From assembly GCA_963970005.1 (NCBI GenBank), contig CAXAMN010005225.1, forward strand, positions 128,833 through 192,832: DNA of 64,000 nt. Direction: 5' to 3'. Below, one piece after another: positions 21,686 through 32,843 of the stretch. How positions within the stretch are numbered: the first letter of the stretch is position 1; each line of letters starts with the position of its first letter. Below the pieces are notes generated by a model. That model was not told the origin of the DNA, did no database searches, and saw only the letters and a list, made by a program, of their open reading frames with translations. Source of the stretch: Durusdinium trenchii (Eukaryota > Sar > Dinophyceae > Suessiales > Symbiodiniaceae). A program made the translations under genes and the position numbers.

Positions 21686-21710
21686 TTGAGTGAAAATCCT
21701 TGCTCCGCAG

Positions 21711-21851
21711 GATCGGGAACATACGCGTTGGACGATGCAGAAAGGCGACATTTGCAGCAGCGATGGCTTCAAACACAGCCGGGACCAAAAGGAAACGCAG
21801 GAAAGCGCCGAAGACATGGAGCATGTTGACGACATGAAGGAGGAAATGTGA
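21711..21851 (+). CDS. terminal exon, unidentified acidic tail
   Basis: Acceptor CCGCAG|GATCGG starts a phase-0 frame DREHTRWTMQKGDICSSDGF followed by a polar acidic tail ending HVDDMKEEM and TGA (46 residues). Composition suggests a disordered C-terminus. Upstream exons of the same gene were not identified with confidence; those at 20461 and 20831 are possible. Confidence 0.45.
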   Translation, partial: DREHTRWTMQKGDICSSDGFKHSRDQKETQESAEDMEHVDDMKEEM

Positions 21852-22261
21852 CATTGAGCTGAGGCTTTGGATTCCGAGCCATGCGCAATGACTACACTTC
21901 ACCGTTGGCACCGTGTTGCTCGCTGGTTTTCCGCTTTCGTGATTGCCTTCATGTGCCTTCTGCGATCGTCACGTTGTCACAATCTCAGGTGTTGCATTCT
22001 CGTGGCCGGCAGCTGAGATGTGGCTTTGGAGCCGTGAAAAAGACATTTGCCGCTGCCTATGAAAGCTACAGCTAAGCCATTTGTCACTGCCGTGAGTACA
22101 TGCACCCTCATGCATTCACACACCCTTGGCATGTTGTCGTTCTTTGTGGTTGCAACCTGTTCGAAGACCGTAAAACAAGCCAAGGAACATTGCGACCTTT
22201 TAGAAGGTTGGCTTGGTTGTCCCACAGGACTTCCCAGAGGTTTCCTGTTTTATTGTTTCAG

Positions 22262-22328
22262 TGCAGCTGTTGAAATAGAGTGGGCCCATCACGAGGCGAA
22301 GAAGGAGTTAGACATTTACCTACGGTAG
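22262..22328 (+). CDS. possible short terminal exon
   Basis: After TTTCAG the frame reads VEIEWAHHEAKKELDIYLR and TAG, a clear charged helix. The open frame extends upstream to 22047 but is less convincing there. No family was recognised. Confidence 0.3.
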
Positions 22329-22693
22329 CCAATGTTTACAGTTCTCCTTGAGGGTCTTCCTCGCACATTCTTTGTTCTGCTTCAAGGATGCACACATGCC
22401 CACTGAAGTCAGCACTGGTCTCAACAAGCCAATGCTGAGGCCTTGCAATCTGAGCTTGGCTCCAAAGAGACGCCGTTACAACGTGCCCTGGTAGAACCTG
22501 GCAGTTCATGGCGAAAACATACAAAAACAACCCTTTCATATCCTTTCATATTGTTCAATCCGAGCTTTATCGGGTTTTAATTCAGTCCATGCTTCAGAAC
22601 GAGCTACAGGCGGTCAGATAGGTTCGTAGGTCAGGCGGTAATATGTGTCAATACAATTTTTTGGAGCTGTTTTGACGCCAAGCTGACATTGAC

Positions 22694-23026
22694 ATGTTGG
22701 CATGTTCGACATTGATTCCTGAAGGATTTGCAGCTGGCAAAGAGTGCGAGAGTAGCAGCGAGTGGAGGCCAGGGCGACACACACGCGACGCAAGATGCCG
22801 TTGGCTGTTTGACTTGCAGTTCAATGAAGACTCAATGAAGACCATGCACCAAAAGCAGAGTGGAATCTTAGTTAAGAGGTGTGAGGAATGGAGGTCTATC
22901 AAAATCGACCCGGCCAGGGTGGTTTACAAGCTGGTTCTTTGGTCCAAGCCGATTGGTGCCGGGACCACCGAGGGAGAAATAAGGTGGACCATTGTGGAAC
23001 AGCCTCCAAAAATAATCATACCGTAA
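22694..23026 (+). CDS. unidentified open frame, 110 residues
   Basis: It starts with ATG (MLACSTLIPEGFAAGKECES), has mixed polar composition, and ends GEIRWTIVEQPPKIIIP and TAA. There is no low complexity and no module array inside it. No domain was recognised. It could be a complete small protein or a last exon. Confidence 0.35.
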   Translation: MLACSTLIPEGFAAGKECESSSEWRPGRHTRDARCRWLFDLQFNEDSMKTMHQKQSGILVKRCEEWRSIKIDPARVVYKLVLWSKPIGAGTTEGEIRWTIVEQPPKIIIP

Positions 23027-23582
23027 TTCGTGCCATACCTGATGATATCAGCAAGAACACCTGATATCAGTTAATTAATGCATGCCATATTCATATGAAG
23101 AACAAATCATCCAGGAAGAAGACTGTTTCGTTTCAGAGTTTTCACGTATGTCCCGTCCGCTGAAAACTTTGGCCCAAGATGCCCACGCGTGACTGCACGC
23201 GTGCCAAAGTGCTGGAAACCTTCGTTTTGCATGCAACAACGTCGCAGCGTGAGTGTCCACGGTTCAACTCAACTCGATAGGATAGTCGGATAGTCTGTTT
23301 TTCAGTTTCGTACCCTAGCCAAGCCAAGCTGAACAAGACTTGTTGAACAGCGGGGCAACGCTTGCCTCAGAGAGGGCGGACTGTGTGTCCGACCATGGCG
23401 CGCGGCTTCCAGGACAGCCTGTCGAAGAGCAGTTTTTGATGTCTAAAAACTGGATCTGTGTACGGTTCGCGTCAGGTTTCTCAATTCCTTGCTAGATTTT
23501 GCTGGTTCCTTCCTTCTCCAGAGGTTTCTCCAGGTTCCCAGAATTGGTGGGAAACAGATGAAGACTCATTAGCTGGGAAGCT

Positions 23583-23840
23583 ATGGAAGTCAGCAAGCCA
23601 TACCGCTTTTTTGGGCTCGCAGCCAGCAGCGCTACTGCTTCACAATTCACTTCAAGAATGTTCAAAGAAGTCCAACATCCATGTCTTTGCAGTTCAAGAC
23701 TTCTCGGTCTATCAGATGCTATCAGGGTTGCAATGACGATTCCATACTTCTTGTATTGTTTTCTCCAACATCCCCTCGCTCTCAATGGCCGCGAATCCAT
23801 CGCAGCTCGCTTCGAAGACTTTGTGCGAACTGTGTGCTGA
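23583..23840 (+). CDS. unidentified open frame, 85 residues
   Basis: The ATG frame begins MEVSKPYRFFGLAASSATAS, has a hydrophobic stretch IRVAMTIPYFLYCFLQHPL and ends ESIAARFEDFVRTVC and TGA. It is followed within 40 bp by GGTTGGAGGCCATCGCTACTAG modules. A frame offset by one base (23458-23736) competes. No family was recognised. Confidence 0.35.
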   Translation: MEVSKPYRFFGLAASSATASQFTSRMFKEVQHPCLCSSRLLGLSDAIRVAMTIPYFLYCFLQHPLALNGRESIAARFEDFVRTVC

Positions 23841-24076
23841 GAGACCTTGGGAGCTTGGGGATGGAGCGTTGGGGACCTTGCTATTAGGTTGGAGGCCATC
23901 GCTACTAGGGTGGAGGCCATCGTTAGTAGGGTGGAGGCCATCGCTCTTAGGTTGGGAGCTTAGGAATTTTGAAGTGGAGCTGCTATGAGCTGAGGACTGA
24001 ATACCATCTACATAGATCGTTCGAGTGACTCGGATTCAGGCATTCATGTCCATTTCATATCCCACCTCCCAGGAGA

Positions 24077-24206
24077 TTGCCTCGTTAGCTGAGGACCTCA
24101 CTGGTGGCTGTGCTGGCATGGGCCTTCCTTTTTTCGGTCTATGCCCTCTCCTTGAAGTTCATGCTACTTCGACACCAGCTGCCGATGAGTGAGGCAGCCA
24201 AGGAAC
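24077..24206 (+). CDS. possible exon with membrane segment
   Basis: The frame LRTSLVAVLAWAFLFSVYAL continues to SLKFMLLRHQLPMSEAAKER before a possible GC donor, GAACGAG|GCAGG. The hydrophobic stretch is long enough for one membrane helix. It may be an upstream exon of the gene at 24644. Confidence 0.35.
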
Positions 24207-24524
24207 GAGGCAGGTGTCATGGTTGGAAGTCCGGCATTCATCCTGCACAAGCCTGTACTGATGGCCCTCACCAGGAGAACTGCACCACAGACAAAATCAC
24301 GACAATTCTGAACACTCAACTAGATGGGTCCTATTGCATAAAGGTGCGGAGATGCGTGCATCAAGAGCAGGGCACTATTCTGCCGCCAAGTCACTCGAGA
24401 GGCCCCAGTGTTTGGTGCTTGCTAGGCACTTCGAGGACAGAATTTGTACACAATGCAGCCTCCTGCATCGTGGCGATTACGTTCCATGTCTGAACATGTC
24501 TGAATGCATTTGTGAGTTTGGTTC

Positions 24525-24618
24525 TTGCTCCTAGTAGTACGGCCAGGAGCCCCTAGTAGCGTCCTTGCTCCTAGTAGCGATGCCCTTTGCTCCTAGTAGC
24601 TTCTTGTTCCTAGTAGCG
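24525..24618 (-). repeat. CTAGTAG module array
   Basis: Reverse-orientation modules TAGTACGGCCAGGAGCCCC, TAGTAGCGTCCTTGCTCC and TAGTAGCGATGCCC lie in the intron just before the exon at 24644. Confidence 0.8.
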
Positions 24619-24643
24619 TTTTGCCGAACTCTTGTGATCCAAG

Positions 24644-26425
24644 GACGCATCTCTATTTGGGGCCTGCGGCATTGATTCTGTCAGTGCAATATCAACTTCG
24701 AGGCCTGTCGAGCCGCCGTGCGGCACCGAATTCATCTCGGGAATGGTGCACTTCGACCGAGTGTGGCGCCGAGCGCGGACAGGTCAAGAGGCATCCTTGT
24801 CTGCCTTTCTGGTCAACCCAGTCAAGCAGACAGACATTATGCAAGATGTCCAGTGTGGTCGAATAGGAGAGATGTTCACGGGCAACATCCTTTACCAGTG
24901 GCTTGGTTGAAGGCTACGCATTCAACTTTCCGTGCTTCTTATTCTTCAGTCATATAGATAGTAGCCAGTAGCCACGTTGTTTTGCTTGCACTCGTCGATT
25001 GTTTGAGGATCATTTTCTGGCTCTTGCAGTGGGAGACTGGGATAGACACCTTGCTTCATCACATAGGCACCTTTGGCATCAAGACTCCACTCTGTACAGT
25101 GTGGCAGTTACTGTGGCGTGCTGCACGCCACCTTCTTCCGCCTCATGTCTACCACGAGCAATACTGTATCAATTCTTTAAGGCTTCTTCCTGGCGGGCCT
25201 CTTAGTGCTACATTTGGGCGTTTATCCCAAGTTGGCCAGCAGCGCTATGAGCATGGAGGTGTCGAGCGTATTCCTCAGCACGTCGCTTGACAGGGAGAGT
25301 CTGAGAGAAAGTTCCCCGGAACCGAGCTGACATGTACTTCATCCAGCCATTGTAGGAGCAAGGACGCTACTAGAACAAGGACGCTATTAGTATAGGGGGC
25401 ATTGCTTGGTTCATTTTGTGCCCAATTGGTTCAGCCCAGCACTGCTACACGGAGCACACTTTCCGCACGTGCGCGCATCAAGAATGTTGATATCCTGCAG
25501 ATGTAGATGCTTTTCGACCAAAGGTTTTACAAAGACCGCGCTTGCGGACGTTTGAGGCACTTGCTTTTTCGCCAGCTGGAGGGCAAGATGTGCGCCCTTC
25601 TATCTGATGTAGCAGCTGCCTTTTTTGTGTCTGAACTGAACAAGACAGACTGAGAGATGTGGTTATGTTTTGGGTCTAGCCGCTAGCCATTCAACTTGCT
25701 TCAGCATCCCTATATTCCGTATGTGGATGGCTCATTTGCAGTTTTGATCCGTTTTGAACCCTCGATCCGCCCGTGCTTCCGCAGAGGCCCTTTGGGCCCC
25801 TCCTCAACATTTGAGGCGTTGACCTTTGTGGTGATTCGTATTTTTTGGTTTGGCTTTTGCATCATCGACGCTTGAGATGTTTGAGCACTGTATGTTTTCA
25901 TATGTGTTCTCCTTGTTTGTTCCTTGTCCTTCAAAACATCTGGCGGTTGGTGGATCATGTTTTCTTCACAATCGGATGAGTTTGGGTGTGTTGTTCATCC
26001 TCCTGAGGAGTTTAACTACTACTTGTGGACATACCCGACTGGAGCCAACTGGAGCGAGTCTGTCCTTGCCGCTGACTTCCGCTTCAAGAAAACTGTTGAT
26101 TTGATCATAGCGTGTAGAGGACATCATGTGCCAACAAGCTGTTTCATCCTCTTCCGTTTTGTGAAAGAGTCTTTGGCCATCTTCGTCCATGTCTTGAATT
26201 GTCCAACCTCGAGGTTGGCTCGATCTTCACCTTGGGTTGGGTTCTCCAGCTTTATTGGTCACAACTTGTACCTTGGCCTCATACGAGGGCAAGACACTGA
26301 GGGCAACACAACGATTTCCGCTTGCACTTGTCCAGGTCATCTCCAAGGCCGTCAAAGCTGCTCGAGCGATGTTCGGAGCGGCTGATGTTTCACCTGAGAA
26401 TTCCGATTCGTTGGCATCCGATTGA
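24644..26425 (+). CDS. multi-exon gene, unidentified protein
   Basis: Candidate exons: 24644-24910 (after ATCCAAG; contains SLFGACGIDSVSAISTSRPV and AFLVNPVKQTDIMQDVQCGR), 25008-25205 (after TTGAG; DHFLALAVGDWDRHLASSHR), about 25940-26095 (GWWIMFSSQSDEFGCVVHPP and YLWTYPTGANWSESVLAADF) and the last exon 26336-26425 (after GTCCAG; VISKAVKAARAMFGAADVSP, ending SLASD and TGA). All have strong coding character and little repeat content. Exact donors are not resolved, so the order within one gene is inferred from position and strand. Trp/Tyr-rich segments suggest a folded domain, but I could not name it. Confidence 0.5.
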
Positions 26426-26640
26426 AAGATCCGGACAGACGATTGGACTAATCGCTCTTAGGTTGGAGGCCATGGCCAATAGGATTGAAAGAATTGAACT
26501 AACGATGATTGGAAAAGAAGAAGCTGGTGATAGGCCGTAGCCGGCGGGCGACGCCGAGAGATGGGCTCCAAAGCGGCGGGCGACGTATCGATTCCGGTCA
26601 CCCAATGGCATCATAAAAAGGGCTCAGCTGTGCGGAGTGC

Positions 26641-26949
26641 GTGTTGAGGACCTCTTTAATGGGCGGGTATTTTAACAATGATTCAAAGCCACCTGGTTGG
26701 AAGCATGCCAGTTGTTTGTCGTGTGTTGAGGAGTTTGCCATTTTTACTCTTTGGCTCTCCGCATCTTGGACTGCAGCTGCTCCTGCAAACGTGGACAGTT
26801 TGCAGACCTCTACGGCAATTGACCTTGCTTTCAGGTGCTCCTCTTGGCTGCAAAGGCCATGGCCCGTCCCACCCAAGAAAAGCACTACTACTTTCAAATG
26901 TGTTCGTTTTGCTGTGAAGATGTTTAACCGAACGCCACTCAAAGAGTAA
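26641..26949 (+). CDS. unidentified open frame
   Basis: A frame of about 100 codons; the part from 26725 (VEEFAIFTLWLSASWTAAAP) to the end (FKCVRFAVKMFNRTPLKE, then TAA) is coding-like. The opposite strand is also open over 26598-26942, so the strand choice is weak. No family was recognised. Confidence 0.25.
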   Translation: MLRTSLMGGYFNNDSKPPGWKHASCLSCVEEFAIFTLWLSASWTAAAPANVDSLQTSTAIDLAFRCSSWLQRPWPVPPKKSTTTFKCVRFAVKMFNRTPLKE

Positions 26950-27162
26950 GAGGTATTAAGACATATTAAGACAAGATATATAGTTTATAAATTGGTCTTT
27001 GGCCATAGTGACCATGTCCGGGCACACTGCCAGGCCGATGATGCAGTCAGTTCATCACCGACTCCTGGCACGCTGGGAGCACAAGCACGTTCGATGCATA
27101 CCAATCCGTCTTTCTAGACCTGAGCATTCACAAATTCGGGCGCTGGAGGCCATCGCAATTAG

Positions 27163-27291
27163 GTCTTGCTACTGGCATTGTTCTGTGTCGGATTTGGCAC
27201 CGTCACGAAAACGGTGCCTGAGGTTGCCCACTCCGTCGAACATCTCTTTGGAGACCAAGGCCTTCCTTCGTGTCCTGAATTTAGCTTTTGA
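27163..27291 (+). CDS. terminal exon, unidentified
   Basis: The frame begins right after CAATTAG, the last bases of a GGAGGCCATCGCAATTAG repeat module, so the module appears to supply the acceptor. It reads VLLLALFCVGFGTVTKTVPE and AHSVEHLFGDQGLPSCPEFS and ends TGA. It starts with a hydrophobic stretch. Confidence 0.45.
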   Translation, partial: VLLLALFCVGFGTVTKTVPEVAHSVEHLFGDQGLPSCPEFSF

Positions 27292-27505
27292 TTGACTCCG
27301 GCGTTTGATCCAAAACCTTCTTTCACCGTTCACCTCTTTCTATTCTGTGTTCCTTCAGTAGGTTGGAGGCCATCGCTCTTAGGTTGGAGGCCATTTCTAC
27401 TAGGTGGGGCGGAGGCCATCGCTATTAGGTTCCTTTGGCTAGTTAGCTTCCACTCTGCGTCTTGCCACGTTGTTTCAACGCTCATTGCACTGAACACGCT
27501 TTCAG

Positions 27506-27715
27506 GAGCCTGTGTCCGAGTCCTGCGAATCCTCGCCCACCAAGCAGGGCTCCATAGCAACCATTCGCCATGCCACCGCGGTGATCGCCGGCTTTGCGGA
27601 TGGGGCAATGGCACAGCTGCCATTGGCCTCTACCGCGGTGGTGCCATGCATTCAGGCGCGATTGGGCTCGGCGGACTTCATCGATGTCAGACTTCAGCGA
27701 TGCACTTGTTCCTAG
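27506..27715 (+). CDS. coding exon, unidentified
   Basis: Acceptor TTTCAG|GAG, phase 0. The frame reads EPVSESCESSPTKQGSIATI, then an Ala-rich segment ATAVIAGFADGAMAQLPLAS, and runs to the module array at 27700. The other two frames are also open in part. The Ala/Gly segment could be a membrane helix. Confidence 0.4.
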   Translation, partial: EPVSESCESSPTKQGSIATIRHATAVIAGFADGAMAQLPLASTAVVPCIQARLGSADFIDVRLQRCTCS

Positions 27716-27820
27716 TAGCTTCTTGTTACTACTAGTATGGCACCTGTTACTACTAGTAAGGCACCTGTTACTACTAGCGATGCACTTGTTACTACTAGCT
27801 TCTTGTTACTACTAGTGTAT
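27700..27820 (-). repeat. CTAGTAG module array
   Basis: TAGTAGCTTCTTGTTACTAC, TAGTATGGCACCTGTTACTAC and TAGCGATGCACTTGTTACTAC modules lie between the exon at 27506 and the frame at 27825. Confidence 0.8.
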
Positions 27821-27824
27821 CATC

Positions 27825-28118
27825 ATGCGTTTGTGGAACAAAGGTTTCATGGGCAGTTTGGAGTTGCATTTGCACAATGATGCACAATGCTTCCCTCGCT
27901 CCTACTACCAGCGTGGTGAGGCTGCAATGATCTTCGCCATTGCCCAGCAGTATGGCTGCGCCACAGCGGCATTGCTGCGCACGAATCAATTCTGTGCAAG
28001 TGGCCCCCTTGTGATGTGGTTGAGATGCAAGTGGCTGGTGCCAGGTTATATGGATTTGGGCACGGCCCTTGCTATCTCTACGCTGCTTTCAAGCGATTAT
28101 GTAGCTTGGCTTGCATGA
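27825..28118 (+). CDS. unidentified open frame, 97 residues
   Basis: The ATG frame (MRLWNKGFMGSLELHLHNDA) has a well-balanced helical middle, YYQRGEAAMIFAIAQQYGCA, and ends TLLSSDYVAWLA and TGA. It follows the module array by a few bases. It may be an exon whose first codons are intronic. No domain was recognised. Confidence 0.45.
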   Translation: MRLWNKGFMGSLELHLHNDAQCFPRSYYQRGEAAMIFAIAQQYGCATAALLRTNQFCASGPLVMWLRCKWLVPGYMDLGTALAISTLLSSDYVAWLA

Positions 28119-28263
28119 ATGCTTTCCAGGTCTTGAGGATTGGGGCAGATTGACCTGACTGGTCATGGCAAGGCTTTCACATGGATTTGGTCATCAAATT
28201 TGCAGAAACCCTAGCCAGGTAGACTCAGGTAGATGCGCCCGAGCACGTAGAGAAACCTGCCAG

Positions 28264-28365
28264 GTGAAGATGTCGCTGGTGAGCCATGCAGTAGGGTGGA
28301 TACCTTTGGCAGGAAATGTGGTGAAGAACCTTGGCAAATCGGCAAATGATGTCATCACAGTGTGA
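28264..28365 (+). CDS. terminal exon, unidentified
   Basis: Acceptor TGCCAG|GTG. The frame reads VKMSLVSHAVGWIPLAGNVV and ends NLGKSANDVITV and TGA (33 residues). The region before it, 28165-28225, contains WQGFHMDLVIKFAETLAR before CCAG|GTAGAC, a likely preceding exon. Confidence 0.45.
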   Translation: MKMSLVSHAVGWIPLAGNVVKNLGKSANDVITV

Positions 28366-28667
28366 ATCTGGAAGAATTGATTCTCACACAGAATCTTTGC
28401 ACAGATCATTTTGAGTGCATTTTTGTTTGGCCTTGTATACTCCACACAAGCAGTTTAACCGGACTTGACCAAGGACAACCCTGTCAGTGGTGATGACCGA
28501 AGGTATTGGCATTGCAGCAGATCCTCAGACCACATAATACGCGTACGAATGCATACATACAGTGCAATATACCAATCCAAGATCGTTTGGATTAACGGGA
28601 TGCTTAGGCCGTCCGTTCTAATCTCAACGTTCGGGTAGTTCATGGACTCTGAGTCGATCAGGAAAAG

Positions 28668-29657
28668 ATGCTGAGCTGCCCCACCTCCCGTCAAGACTTG
28701 TTGGAGAAGGCCCGCTGTTTCAAAATGAGTCAGCCACAAGAGTTGGTGGCTGATACAAAAACTGGAAGAAATTCAATGCACTTGGATCACCTACAATTCT
28801 GCGTGCAGAGAGCGAGCGAGAGTGAGTCGGACAGAAATATGATATATGCGTTTGGGCTCGGAGTTGAGGCTGCAAAGGAGGACCAGAACGAAAACCTCAA
28901 CGATGCGAATAAGGCGCCTTCCCACCTTCCCAAAGCCAAGCGTGTTTTGCGACATGCCCTTACATTCCGGTTGCAGACGAACAATTCAACGGCGATGAGA
29001 TTGCCCGGAGTGGGTTTCAGAATGTTTCAGACCCTTTTGAACAGCCTCCGTCGGTTTGGGTTTTTCAATTCGTCTCAACCTGCATCCACACATGGTTGCA
29101 TCATGCGTCATCATGTGCCTTCCGGAGGCCTCAGTCATCCGGGAGCATTTTCATGCCATCACAGATTTTCTTGGCTTCTTGGCCGTGGCAGTTCTTTGGA
29201 GTGGTAAACCATCGATGCATGATGCCTTGACATTCTCTAAGTGCAACACACCAGCAGCAGAGAATATGTCGTTGTTGAGCCTGCTCGCTGGAGACCCCAA
29301 TGGACAATTGTGGCCAGATTGCTATTGCTCACGTAAGTACTGCTATGCCCAGCAATTGCTGCGGGAAGTCCTCATTGTCAACGCTATGGGCTATAGTGGA
29401 GTGCTTTTGTTGGTAGCTGGGGTTTGTTCAGGTGTCAAGAGTTCATAGTGCAGTTCCAGCTAGTCTTTTTGTATACAGAACTAGTTTCTTCATATTTCCT
29501 TTGCGGAACTTCCGGTCTCCATCCTCTGTTTGGACGCGGAACTTCCCGTTCTCACACCGCAGGTAACATCTCATCTTGGAGCAGCACGACCGATGCCGCA
29601 CGCGAGGTGGGACAAGCCAGAAGACGGTCGAAGATTAAAGACACTGGAGATCAATAG
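28668..29657 (+). CDS. multi-exon gene, unidentified (possibly membrane) protein
   Basis: Exon 1, from an ATG at 28668, reads MLSCPTSRQDLLEKARCFKM and stays coding to about 29040 (DANKAPSHLPKAKRVLRHAL). Exon 2, about 29060-29332, reads HMVASCVIMCLPEASVIREH and FLGFLAVAVLWSG and ends at the canonical donor CTCAC|GTAAGT. A third frame, to 29657, crosses CACCGCAG|GTAACA and ends SKIKDTGDQ and TGA. The hydrophobic stretches suggest one or two membrane segments. No array interrupts exons 1-2. No family was recognised. Confidence 0.45.
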
Positions 29658-30072
29658 AATTAGCCCCCTTGCTCCTAGTAGTAAGGCCCTAGTAGCGATG
29701 CCCCTTGCTCCTAGTAGCGTCCTTGCTCCTAAGGCATTCTGGAATTGATGTTGTTGAGAAAAGGTTACGATTTAAGTTTGGACACGCAGCTGGCCTCAAT
29801 GGGAGCAGTTTTGAATATATACATTAAAAATTATTATACATTCATTAGTTAAAGAGTGTGAGTGAGGATATTGATGAATTTGTTCATTGAAAGGCTGAGC
29901 AGCTGTCTCCACATGAATCCAATTAAAGCGTTCTTCTCTGCTTCACTTGAAAATGATGCACTTTTGTACCAAGTGTTTGACCACAGGAATCTTGCTACAG
30001 CTTGGTAAAGGGCATAGTTTTTAGAGCTTCAAGAAGAGCCTTGCTTTGTTTGCTTTGGTTCCAGCCTTTGAG

Positions 30073-30231
30073 GTTTGGAATCGGGTGGAGTCACTCTTTC
30101 GCCAAGAAGACCAGGCACCCAGACGGGTGCATGAAAAACGACCCAAAGCATTTGGCATCCCAAAGGGCGATGGAGAAGAAGAATTTGGCATCCCAATGAT
30201 ACAAAGTTTCATTTCCCATATGCTAATATGA
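30073..30231 (+). CDS. coding exon, unidentified
   Basis: Acceptor TTTGAG|GTTTGG. The frame VWNRVESLFRQEDQAPRRVH continues KRPKAFGIPKGDGEEEFGIP and closes at 30231. It is charged and probably disordered. The next candidate exon is at 30321. Confidence 0.45.
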   Translation, partial: VWNRVESLFRQEDQAPRRVHEKRPKAFGIPKGDGEEEFGIPMIQSFISHMLI

Positions 30232-30320
30232 TCTAATATGTGCTACAGATCCATTCGGCAGACCCAATGTCTTTCACAGTCCTCGCCTTACGGCTGCCAG
30301 AGGTCGCGCTGTTGGGTAAG

Positions 30321-30420
30321 GTGCACGAAGCAAGGACTCCACAAGAGCTTCTGATGCTTGTGCGACAGTAGCCTGGCTCGACATGTTGCGGGCGAACAGG
30401 GTCATGACAGCTATTTGCCA
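30321..30420 (+). CDS. coding exon with canonical donor, unidentified
   Basis: Acceptor GGGTAAG|GT. The frame reads ARSKDSTRASDACATVAWLD and LRANRVMTAICH and ends at CCAT|GTAAGT. An overlapping frame starting at ATG 30267 (MSFTVLALRLPEVALLGKVH) is also coding-like, so the true frame is uncertain. Confidence 0.4.
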
Positions 30421-30424
30421 TGTA

Positions 30425-30535
30425 AGTAGCGATGCCCTTTGTTACTAGTGGCTTCTTGTTCCTAGTAGTAGCCAGGAGCCCCTAGTAGCGTCCTTGCTCC
30501 TAGTAGCGATGTCCTTTGCTCCTAGTAGCATCCTT
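30425..30535 (-). repeat. CTAGTAG module array
   Basis: TAGCGATGCCCTTTGTTACTAG, TAGTAGCCAGGAGCCCCTAG and TAGTAGCGTCCTTGCTCC modules begin 5 bp inside the intron that starts GTAAGTAGCG. Confidence 0.8.
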
Positions 30536-30539
30536 ACAT

Positions 30540-31620
30540 GCCATGACGACCTGGTTTTTGGATCTCATCACCTGTCTAATATAGTTCTTGAATCTTCCTG
30601 GTAGAGTGTGACCAAGTTCATGCCTCGCACGGCCCTTTCAGCTGTCGGGTTGTTTGGCGATGATGACCGTAAGGTACACTTGGAACCTCAAGGTCGTTGA
30701 GGCGTGCCGACCACGATTTCATAGTTGGATTTAGGATAATGGAAACAATAAGAAACAAATTCTTGTGACAGAGAAGGTGGAAGAAGTATTATAAAAGAGG
30801 CGAGATTGTTAGAAACATGTGGGCACAGCATGATCCCCATGTCAAGAGAACCCTTTGTCCCACGAAGTTACTGTGCATCTTTGCGCCGCTGTGCCAGGCT
30901 TCCTTGGCAGCACTGCGAGATCGTTTCCCAAGTCATTTAGCGTGCACCGATGTGGTAGCTTGACTTTAGTGTTTGCGCACGGCAAAATCATGGATTGACT
31001 AAGCTGTACTTGCTTTCGATGTCCAAATGTTGAATGCAGAACACAAATTGGTGCGAATTAAAGTCACTAATGAATGATATAAATACTCATGTAAATAAAC
31101 TGCATGTTTCTCGGGAGGATTGTGATTGGACTTGAGCGTTGCTACTGGGCTTTGACCCTAAGGTGCTACTAGTTGCTAGTCCCTATAGTGTACCATGGCA
31201 AGCTGCATTGGTGCCACAGAGAAATAGCACGCAGATGGTTCTGGTATGTAGGGCGATTGCTCCCTTCTCAAGATGCAAACCCTCATCCACAAAGATTGTT
31301 GATGGAACATGGTTGAACCATTGAACGACAACTTGATGTTGTCCATGATTATTATGAAACTATGGCGACATGGACACTGCAAGTATGCAAAAAATCAATG
31401 GGTCTCCAAGACCTTCTGCATGACAAATGAATGCACGCACCACCCAACAAACACAAAAAATTGTAGGCTCTTGGTATTTTCCGCACTACCATTGAGTAGC
31501 TCAGTAATATTTATATACATATATAGTAGTATTTTTAGTAGGGGGCTTGGGATAGTAGCGAATATTGCTCCTAGTAGTAAGGCCAGGAGCCCCTAGTAGC
31601 GTTTTTTTCGTAGCAACCGC
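30540..31620. other. interval without a supported gene
   Basis: The sequence is unique in composition and AT-richer than average around 30720-31100. Open frames are short and none has coding character or splice context. A partial module array lies at 31555-31610. Confidence 0.4.
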
Positions 31621-31625
31621 TTGGG

Positions 31626-31820
31626 ATGGAGAAAGCTTCTTGTTGCGAGGATGAAGTCGCCAAGCGCCTTTGGGCCTCCAGGGCAGACGGAGAGGTGAAA
31701 GCAGCAACTCGATTTGTGGGTGAAAGCAGCTGTCCATCCGTCTTACCCAAACGCTCATGGACCATATTACGAGGGGTCTGGGGTCGAACCAATCCCGTTT
31801 TGAGGGACCAAGGGCTGTGA
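31626..31820 (+). CDS. possible first exon, unidentified
   Basis: The ATG frame reads MEKASCCEDEVAKRLWASRA and VGESSCPSVLPKRSWTILRG and closes at 31820. It has coding-like charged composition and lies directly after the array at 31555-31610. The reverse strand is also open here. Confidence 0.35.
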   Translation: MEKASCCEDEVAKRLWASRADGEVKAATRFVGESSCPSVLPKRSWTILRGVWGRTNPVLRDQGL

Positions 31821-32475
31821 ACGGAGCGTTTGGGTAGTAAGACTTGTTCACACAGAGAGGATCATACGCCGACAAAAGACGTGCTCAACACACTGAGCCA
31901 TGTCAAAGTGTTTACATCGATGTCACCTGCGGCCACCAACGGGATGCATCAAACAGTTGCTAAGAACGAATGGTTGACATACAAGAAGCTACTACAGGCT
32001 CCTGGCCTTACTACAAGGAGCAAGGACGCTACTAGAGGCTCCCGGCATCGCTACTAGTAGCATTATTATTCTTACTAAGCAGGTCAAAGCATCAACCATG
32101 CCGTTTTTGCAAGGTTGTCGCGCCGCACCTGCTTCATTGCTGGAGCTTCCTCCGATCTGACTTGCGCGATGATGCAGCAATCATGGCACAAGAATTGGCA
32201 GTGGAGGCTACCCGCTTGGGAGGCGCCTCCTGGAAACTTAAATGACATGTGTTTTATCTGGAGAGGTTGAACTAGCATTGCCTAGAAAATGAAAGAGCAC
32301 GCAAAGACGCCACTGGCGGCAAACTGAACTTCTTACCACGCGCGTTGAATGTTGATTTTCTTGCTTGCTTTATACTCGCCATACTTCTTACACTTTTTTT
32401 GCTCCTAGTAGCGATGCTCTTTGCTCCTAGTAGCGTCCTTGTTCCTGGTCCTCGTGTGAACCGCACCCAGCATCT

Positions 32476-32843
32476 ATGCTTTGGATGCTAGGCGGATTGG
32501 CGGCCGTTCTTCCTGGAGCCCTGTCGGTACTCCTTACTGCTTTGCGTGGCGGCCCTTTGTCTCAAGTCGTCAGCTAGGTGATATATCGAGAGTGGCTGTT
32601 CATGGTTGTTCAAAAGTTTAGGCACTTTGATTTGCTGGAAAGCAGTTTCATGGATTCTGTTCGAGTCAATTTATAGGGTGTAGGGTTGTCTCAGGTGCTT
32701 CCCCAGTGGGCGTTCCCAGCGTGGGACTCTTGGACGGACTAATGAAGGCTATGCGCAAGGAGGCCCTGCGCATCCTGGAAGTGACAGAAGCTCCGTATGA
32801 CAGTCGCCAGTCACTACTAGTCCGTGTCATGTCCCTGTCTTAG
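32476..32843 (+). CDS. two coding exons, unidentified
   Basis: The first frame starts at ATG 32476 (MLWMLGGLAAVLPGALSVLL), a strong hydrophobic start that could be a signal or membrane anchor, and is open to 32576. The second, 32695-32843, follows CTCAG|GT and reads SPVGVPSVGLLDGLMKAMRK and EALRILEVTEAPYDSRQSLL before TAG. A GC donor at 32555 would join them in phase. No family was recognised. Confidence 0.45.
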